Source: a virus
Virus record (IMG/VR): IMGVR_UViG_3300023284_000344
Span: 1-36,737 of that record
DNA: 36,737 nucleotides
Direction: 5' to 3' (one strand)
Shown: piece by piece, positions 36,701-36,737 of the stretch
Position numbering within the stretch: position 1 is the stretch's first letter
Layout: each line of letters starts with the position of its first letter
The notes under the pieces: model-generated
The model's database searches: none
Seen by the model: the letters and a program-made list of their open reading frames with translations, nothing else
Told to the model about the DNA's origin: nothing
Program-made: the position numbers and the translations under genes

Positions 36701-36737
36701 TTACCCGTACTCAGTGATCCGGTATGGCCGATCATTC
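36701..36737 (-). CDS. 3' end of an unidentified gene (partial)
   Basis: A frame entering from the right edge reads NDRPYRITEYG and stops with TAA at 36701-36703. The composition looks like a natural C-terminus. It is too short to assign and may be chance. About 55 bases then separate it from the next start. Confidence 0.3.
   Translation of the reverse strand, partial: NDRPYRITEYG

Overview
This is part of the genome of a tailed bacteriophage (or a prophage-like contig) with a P22-type short-tail virion. The minus strand carries the P22 order: small terminase, large terminase, portal, scaffold, P22-type coat protein, gp4-like and gp10-like tail-completion proteins. Proteins in the positions of gp26, gp14, gp7, gp20 and gp16 follow, then a tail fibre protein and a lysis block. 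No integrase, repressor, polymerase or helicase is visible, so the window is an incomplete genome. The host cannot be fixed from the sequence. The lipoprotein and spanin-like genes and the Shine-Dalgarno use point to a Gram-negative bacterium, and the style resembles uncultured aquatic phages.

Layout. Positions 1-5334 (plus strand) hold a tightly packed operon of small genes, many with ATGA or GTGA overlaps. It contains zinc-ribbon proteins, an SSB-like protein with an acidic DVPF tail, a RecB/Cas4-type PD-(D/E)XK nuclease and small membrane proteins. From about 5.3 kb to the right end almost everything is on the minus strand and is transcribed right to left. Positions 36.7-35.1 kb hold a DNA-binding protein, Cys-rich small proteins, an N6-adenine-type methyltransferase and a VRR-NUC-like nuclease. 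Positions 35-28.8 kb hold accessory virion proteins: a large TIM-barrel glycosidase-like protein, several beta-rich proteins and an Asp/Asn-hydroxylase-like enzyme. Positions 28.8-24.4 kb are a single 1446-residue protein made of about 34 Pro/Trp/Phe-rich modules. Positions 24.4-9.9 kb hold packaging, head, tail and DNA-ejection genes. Positions 9.2-5.3 kb hold the tail fibre, an M15-type endolysin, and holin/spanin-like membrane genes.

Five HNH-family endonuclease-like genes interrupt this plan. One lies in the plus-strand operon (327). The other four (2223, 6818, 9311, 23318) sit between phage genes, three of them antisense to the late unit. These four appear to carry their own promoters. 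At 2223, 6818 and 23318 an extended -10 element (TGn plus a TATAAT-like hexamer) ends exactly 6 nt before the ATG and there is no Shine-Dalgarno, which predicts leaderless mRNAs starting at the A of the ATG. At 9311 a perfect TGnTATAAT lies upstream, and the predicted transcript begins on the first base of a closing stem. That leader can fold into a hairpin whose loop is complementary to the ribosome-binding site. Two insertions reshaped their neighbours: a ParB-like gene has lost its C-terminal part and a lipoprotein has gained an N-terminus read antisense from the HNH gene.

Other notable points are a 7-bp tandem duplication that breaks the gene in the gp7 position and is exactly repaired in silico by removing one copy, and a wobble-dependent hairpin between the head and tail genes.
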